DNA of 10,558 bases from positions 1 through 10,558 of the forward strand of contig JAIVHC010000176.1 in NCBI GenBank assembly GCA_020201305.1, read 5' to 3'. Shown piece by piece: positions 7,189-10,558 of this stretch. The position numbers and the translations under genes were made by a program. The DNA is from Geobacteraceae bacterium. GTDB lineage: Bacteria; Desulfobacterota; Desulfuromonadia; Desulfuromonadales; Desulfuromonadaceae. The notes beneath the pieces are model-generated. The model was not told the origin of the DNA, did not search any database, and saw nothing but the letters and a program-made list of their open reading frames with translations. Position 1 is the stretch's first letter. Each line of letters begins with the position of its first letter.

Positions 7189-7788
7189 TCAGGCACTCTC
7201 CGTGCATTTACGCAGGCGCAACCACTGGAGGGCGAGCATGGCAGTGGCGTTATTGATGCGTCCCGAATCCATCAGCTCCACCACCTTGCTCCATGGTTCG
7301 ACCAGGACGCGGATATCCTCCGCTTCATCCTCCACTCCGCCCAGGGTTTCATGCATACCGGAGCTGTCGATCTCGGCGTAAAAGATGTGGATCTGCTCCG
7401 AGCTCCCACCCGGAGTGAGGTAGTAGCGCCCGATATATTCAAGTTTTTGCGGAGTGCATCCGGCCTCTTCCTGAGCTTCACGCCGCGCCACATCCTGCAG
7501 AGATTCATCTTTTTCCACCACCCCCGCAACCACTTCAAGCAGCCACGCCGAATAAGGATCGTCCAGAGCGCCGACGCGGAACTGCTCAATCAGGACCACG
7601 CTATCGGCATCAGGATCGTAGAGCAGCACCGCCACCGCCTGACCGCGCTCAAGCAACTCACGCGTCACCACCGGCGACATATCCCCATTGTAGAGACGAT
7701 GGCGCAACTTGATCTTGAGAATGCTGAGAAAGCCCGAATACACCTCGGTGTTTTCCAGAATTTCTATTTTTTGCTGCTCTCTATCCAT
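7189..7788 (-). CDS. nudF: Nudix hydrolase, probable ADP-ribose pyrophosphatase
   Basis: 199 residues. The Nudix box spans residues 89-111 and fits the consensus exactly: Gly89, Glu95, then REAQEEAGC with Arg103, Glu104, Glu107 and Glu108 for Mg2+ binding and catalysis. Pro126 lies 15 residues past the box in YYLTPGGSSE, the usual mark of the ADP-ribose-hydrolysing subfamily (NudF/AdpP), which cleaves ADP-ribose to AMP and ribose-5-phosphate. The N-terminus is the beta-rich dimerisation part of that subfamily. The start ATG at 7788 is supported by AAGGA (complement of 7798-7802) nine bases upstream. Its stop lies four bases from the fabH stop, so the two genes converge with no room for a separate terminator. 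The gene-free repeat region lies upstream. The family call is firm; substrate is inferred from Pro126. Confidence 0.9.
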   Translation of the reverse strand: MDREQQKIEILENTEVYSGFLSILKIKLRHRLYNGDMSPVVTRELLERGQAVAVLLYDPDADSVVLIEQFRVGALDDPYSAWLLEVVAGVVEKDESLQDVARREAQEEAGCTPQKLEYIGRYYLTPGGSSEQIHIFYAEIDSSGMHETLGGVEDEAEDIRVLVEPWSKVVELMDSGRINNATAMLALQWLRLRKCTESA

Positions 7789-7811
7789 ACATTAAAATCC
7801 TTGTGTTAAAA

Positions 7812-7923
7812 GTAGGGGCCGGCCCCCGTGCCTGCCCGTGTTCGCAACGCAACCAACGTATGCATGGGGCAACAACCAGGGCAACCACAGGGGGTTGCCT
7901 CTACATGTTCTGGATGGCAAAAG
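7812..7923. repeat. 112-base direct repeat, copy 1
   Basis: Runs from GTAGGGGCCGG to GGCAAAAG. It matches copy 2 (7983-8094) at 110 of 112 positions with no gaps. The part up to 7904 has imperfect inverted ends, GTAGGGGC and GCCTCTAC. It holds two local stems: a GC-rich one (GGGCCGGC / GCCTGCCC, one internal C-T mismatch in this copy) and GGCAACC / GGTTGCC. The structure resembles a REP/MITE-like nonautonomous element; mobility is inference. Confidence 0.88.
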
Positions 7924-7982
7924 TATCTACGGTTGCAACCCCACCGTCGGTGCGAAATTCACCACCAACCGCATCATTCACC

Positions 7983-8094
7983 GTAGGGGCGGGCCCCCGT
8001 GCCCGCCCGTGTTCGCAACGCAACCAACGTATGCATGGGGCAACAACCAGGGCAACCACAGGGGGTTGCCTCTACATGTTCTGGATGGCAAAAG
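7983..8094. repeat. 112-base direct repeat, copy 2
   Basis: Same orientation as copy 1, offset 171 bases. The two differences are at repeat positions 9 (G here, C in copy 1) and 22 (C here, T in copy 1). Both fall in the GC-rich stem, which is perfect here: GGGCGGGC, loop CCCCGT, GCCCGCCC. The second stem GGCAACC / GGTTGCC is identical in both copies. No gene or protein-binding site is recognised in it. Confidence 0.88.
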
Positions 8095-8099
8095 GTGGT

Positions 8100-8115
8100 G
8101 TGGGCCACCGCCCAC
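8100..8115. other. Small GC-rich hairpin downstream of uvrA
   Basis: GTGGGC at 8100-8105 and GCCCAC at 8110-8115 form a 6-bp stem with a CACC loop. Read on the - strand, downstream of uvrA, it is followed after about six bases by TTTT. That could be a weak intrinsic terminator for uvrA, but the T run is short and not adjacent. Confidence 0.25.
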
Positions 8116-8157
8116 GTCATATGGGCACTACAGTGAAATATGCGCCTTAGAGACTCC

Positions 8158-8222
8158 CGTCATCCTGAACTTGATTCAGGATCTCCTCACACATGAGATT
8201 GCGGATAAAGTCCGCAATGACG
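8158..8222. repeat. Compact multi-hairpin inverted-repeat element next to uvrA
   Basis: A 65-base unit bounded by CGTCAT (8158-8163) and its exact inverse ATGACG (8217-8222). Inside are two perfect 8-bp hairpins, ATCCTGAA/TTCAGGAT (8162-8182, loop CTTGA) and ATTGCGGA/TCCGCAAT (8198-8218, loop TAAAG), joined by ATCTC...GAGAT (8181-8199). Short dispersed elements of this look (CGTCAT ends, a TTGATTCAGG arm) occur in many proteobacterial genomes, so this is probably a REP/MITE-like repeat rather than a unique regulator. It starts five bases after the uvrA stop and could affect uvrA mRNA 3'-end stability. Confidence 0.7.
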
Positions 8223-8227
8223 CGTCC

Positions 8228-10558
8228 CTACAGCACCCCACGCAGATACCTGCCCGTATGCGACCTGGTCGCTTTAGCTACCTCCTCCGGGGTGCCGTAC
8301 GCAACGACCTCTCCGCCACCATTTCCTCCTTCAGGGCCCAGGTCTATCACGTGATCCGCGAGTTTGATTACATCGAGATTGTGTTCAATGATCAGCACCG
8401 TATTGCCGGTATCCACCAGACGCTGAATCACCTCCATCAGCTTGCGCACATCATCAAAGTGAAGACCGGTGGTGGGTTCGTCGAGGATGTAAATGGTGCG
8501 CCCGGTGGCGCGTTTCCCCAGCTCACGTGCAAGCTTAACCCGCTGCGCCTCGCCACCGGAGAGGGTGGTGGCGCTCTGCCCGAGCTTAATATAGCCCAGG
8601 CCGACATCGCGGACGGTCTGAAGCTTGTTGTTAATGCGGGGGATATTTTCGAAAAAGCGGCTCGCCTGATTCACGGTCATATTCAGCACGTTGGCAATGC
8701 TTTTGCCCTTATACAGCACCTGCAGGGTCTCACGGTTGTAGCGGCTCCCACCACACACCTCGCACTGCACATATACATCGGGGAGGAAGTGCATCTCAAT
8801 CCTGATCACACCATCACCCCTACACGCCTCACAGCGCCCTCCCTTCACGTTAAAGGAGAAGCGCCCTGGCTTGTAGCCCCGCACCTTGGCTTCGGGCAGC
8901 TGCGCAAACAGATCACGAATATCCCCGAAAACCCCGGTATAGGTAGCGGGGTTGGAGCGCGGGGTGCGTCCGATGGGGGACTGATCGATATCCACCACTT
9001 TATCCAGCTGCTTACAGCCCTCTATGCGGCGGTAGGTTCCCGCTTTCTCCCGGCTTTTGTTCAGTTCATGTGCCAGAGCACGATACAGGGTATCTACAAC
9101 CAGGGTCGATTTCCCTGAGCCTGATACTCCGGTAATGCAGGTCAGGACGCCGAGAGGGAATTTCACGTCCAGACTCTGCAGGTTGTTGCTGCTCGCTCCC
9201 TGGAGTTCGATATAGCGTTCGCTACGGCGGCGTTGCTCCGGCACCGGAACTTCGAGGACGCCGTTAAGATATTTGCCCGTAAGGGATTCGGGATCGGCGA
9301 GAATCTCCTGCGGGGTCCCCTGCGATACCACCTTGCCCCCATTTATCCCCGCCGCCGGGCCCATGTCAATTACATGGTCGGCAGCGAGGATGGTTTCTTC
9401 GTCGTGCTCCACCACCAGCACCGTATTTCCCAGATCGCGCAGATGCATGAGGGTATCGAGGAGGCGGCGGTTGTCGCGCTGATGCAGCCCGATGGAGGGC
9501 TCATCCAGGATATACAGCACCCCCATCAGGGAGGAGCCGATCTGGGTAGCAAGACGGATGCGCTGCCCCTCGCCGCCGGAGAGGGTGCCGGCAGGGCGGT
9601 TCAGGGTCAGATAGTCAAGCCCCACCTGATCGAGAAAGCCGAGGCGTTCGGTAATCTCCTTGAGAATGCGGCGGCCGATCTCGGCATCCTTGGGACTCAA
9701 ACTCAGCTGTTCAAAGAACGCGCGTGCCTCTGCAATGGACATCCGCGTGATGTCATCAATGTTCTTCTCTGCTACGCGCACATGAAGTACCTCGGGACGC
9801 AGACGCGCACCATTACACGTAGGGCAGGGCATGATATCCATGTAGCGTTCCAGCTTTTCGCGCAGATTGTCGCTGTCGCTTTCGCGGTAGCGCCGCTCCA
9901 GGCTGGGGATTACCCCTTCAAAAGGCTTTTCGTAGTAGTGGCGCCGTTCCCCCTGATCGTAGTAAAAACGGATCCGCTCCTTACCCGAACCGTACATCAG
10001 AACGGTTCTGATATCCTCCGGCAAGTCGGCATATGGAGTATCTACTGAAAAACCGTAGTGTTGTGCCAGAGCATCGAGGAGCTGCTGGTAGTAATACGCG
10101 CGCCGCGTCACCCAGGGTTCAATCGCTCCCTCGCGCAATGTTGTATCGGGGCGGGGCACAATCTGCTCGGGGTCGAAGTAGTTGCGTGTCCCGAGGCCGG
10201 AACAGTCCGGACACGCCCCCTGTGGGTTGTTGAAGGAAAACAGGCGTGGCTCAATCTCCATGTAGGAGAGACCGCATTCAATACATGCATGCTTTTCTGA
10301 AAAGCGCAGGCTTTCTCCATTCACGACCTGGATCTCCACCAATCCTTCGCCCAGGCGCAGCGCGGTTTCCACTGAATCCGCGAGGCGTCCTTCGAGCCCC
10401 TCCTTCATAATCAGGCGATCCACCACTACCTCGAGGGTGTGCTTTTTGTTTTTATCCAGCTCCGGGGCCTCCGCAAGTTCACAGATCTCTCCGTCAATGC
10501 GCGCACGCACATACCCTTCCGCCAGGAGCTGTTTCAATTCGCGTTTGTACTCCCCTTT
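8228..10558 (-). CDS. uvrA: Excinuclease ABC subunit A (partial, N-terminus outside window)
   Basis: 776 residues are visible and the frame is open through the right edge (KGEYKREL...); about 165-170 N-terminal residues, including the first Walker A, are missing from a protein of ~940. UvrA dimers, with UvrB, find bulky DNA lesions for nucleotide excision repair. In order: first zinc site CIECG...CPDCSG (~10285-10200), insertion region, MPCPTCNGARL, first ABC signature TLSGGEGQRIRL (~9590-9555) and Walker B YILDEPSIGLHQR (~9515-9480), second Walker A GVSGSGKST (~9130-9100), second zinc module CEAC...CEVC (~8835-8745), second signature TLSGGEAQRVKL (~8570-8535) and Walker B YILDEPTTGLH (~8490-8460). 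All expected motifs of the visible part are intact. The TTG at 10537 is an internal Leu codon, not a start. It is followed on the - strand by the repeat-filled spacer and nudF. Confidence 0.98.
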   Translation of the reverse strand, partial: KGEYKRELKQLLAEGYVRARIDGEICELAEAPELDKNKKHTLEVVVDRLIMKEGLEGRLADSVETALRLGEGLVEIQVVNGESLRFSEKHACIECGLSYMEIEPRLFSFNNPQGACPDCSGLGTRNYFDPEQIVPRPDTTLREGAIEPWVTRRAYYYQQLLDALAQHYGFSVDTPYADLPEDIRTVLMYGSGKERIRFYYDQGERRHYYEKPFEGVIPSLERRYRESDSDNLREKLERYMDIMPCPTCNGARLRPEVLHVRVAEKNIDDITRMSIAEARAFFEQLSLSPKDAEIGRRILKEITERLGFLDQVGLDYLTLNRPAGTLSGGEGQRIRLATQIGSSLMGVLYILDEPSIGLHQRDNRRLLDTLMHLRDLGNTVLVVEHDEETILAADHVIDMGPAAGINGGKVVSQGTPQEILADPESLTGKYLNGVLEVPVPEQRRRSERYIELQGASSNNLQSLDVKFPLGVLTCITGVSGSGKSTLVVDTLYRALAHELNKSREKAGTYRRIEGCKQLDKVVDIDQSPIGRTPRSNPATYTGVFGDIRDLFAQLPEAKVRGYKPGRFSFNVKGGRCEACRGDGVIRIEMHFLPDVYVQCEVCGGSRYNRETLQVLYKGKSIANVLNMTVNQASRFFENIPRINNKLQTVRDVGLGYIKLGQSATTLSGGEAQRVKLARELGKRATGRTIYILDEPTTGLHFDDVRKLMEVIQRLVDTGNTVLIIEHNLDVIKLADHVIDLGPEGGNGGGEVVAYGTPEEVAKATRSHTGRYLRGVL

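Larger units (their letters stand above)
7789..8227. other. Gene-free spacer between uvrA and nudF, filled with repeats
   Basis: About 440 bases between the uvrA stop and the nudF start. It contains two 112-base direct repeats, a 59-base unique stretch between them (with a perfect 10-base palindrome GGTTGCAACC at 7931-7940), a small hairpin at 8100-8115, and a 65-base multi-hairpin element next to uvrA. Apparent open frames here (for example the + frame 7803-8150, which reads a repeated GAGPRA.PCSQRN peptide) arise from the repeats and have no ribosome-binding site. I do not call a gene. Beyond the nudF Shine-Dalgarno at its left end I see no clear promoter. Confidence 0.8.

Noticed and set aside
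7812..8094. Possible CRISPR array
   Set aside because: Only two copies, each 112 bases with internal stems, and one 59-base spacer; no cas genes nearby. This does not fit CRISPR repeat sizes.
7803..8150. A 115-codon + frame with a repeated peptide, which at first looks like a tandem-repeat protein
   Set aside because: The peptide repeat is only the translation of the 112-base DNA repeat. The DNA changes follow hairpin pairing rather than codons, and there is no start signal.
7838..9118. A 426-codon open frame on the + strand across the repeats and into the uvrA region
   Set aside because: It runs antisense to the strongly conserved uvrA and through the repeat copies. It has no ribosome-binding site and no recognisable domain.

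Overview
The window reads as an ordinary chromosomal stretch of a Gram-negative bacterium with moderately high GC. The gene types (a long LOG-family protein, a ~610-residue UbiD homologue, a CysM with a cysteine-rich tail, a Nif3 / zinc-ribbon / rnpB cluster) and the scattered hairpin repeats resemble those of Desulfobacterota-type (deltaproteobacterial) genomes. This placement is inference from gene style, not a phylogenetic result, and related phyla such as Chrysiogenetes remain possible. I see no phage, plasmid, IS, CRISPR or defence genes, and no convincing undescribed multigene system.

Left part (1-2319, + strand): the C-terminal half of a Nif3/YqfO-family dinuclear-metal protein, a coiled-coil plus C4 zinc-ribbon protein (COG1579 type), the class A RNase P RNA gene rnpB, and a YkgJ-type eight-cysteine metal-binding protein. 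Middle (2354-7184, + strand): a LOG-family (lysine decarboxylase-like) nucleotide-binding gene broken by an out-of-frame internal deletion just after its PGGFGT motif, then a UbiD-family prenyl-FMN decarboxylase, a CysM-type cysteine synthase that probably overlaps it, and fabH (beta-ketoacyl-ACP synthase III). Right part (- strand): an ADP-ribose pyrophosphatase-type Nudix hydrolase that converges on fabH with a 4-base gap, a gene-free spacer of about 440 bases filled with repeats, and most of uvrA, which runs off the right edge.

The genes are mostly housekeeping: DNA repair, tRNA 5' processing, cysteine and fatty acid synthesis, and nucleotide clean-up. The points most worth a second look are the damaged LOG gene, the near-identical 112-base direct repeats whose only two differences fall on opposite sides of one hairpin base pair, the compact multi-hairpin element just after uvrA, a non-E. 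coli base in the RNase P core, and a hairpin over the presumed ribosome-binding site of the YkgJ-type gene.
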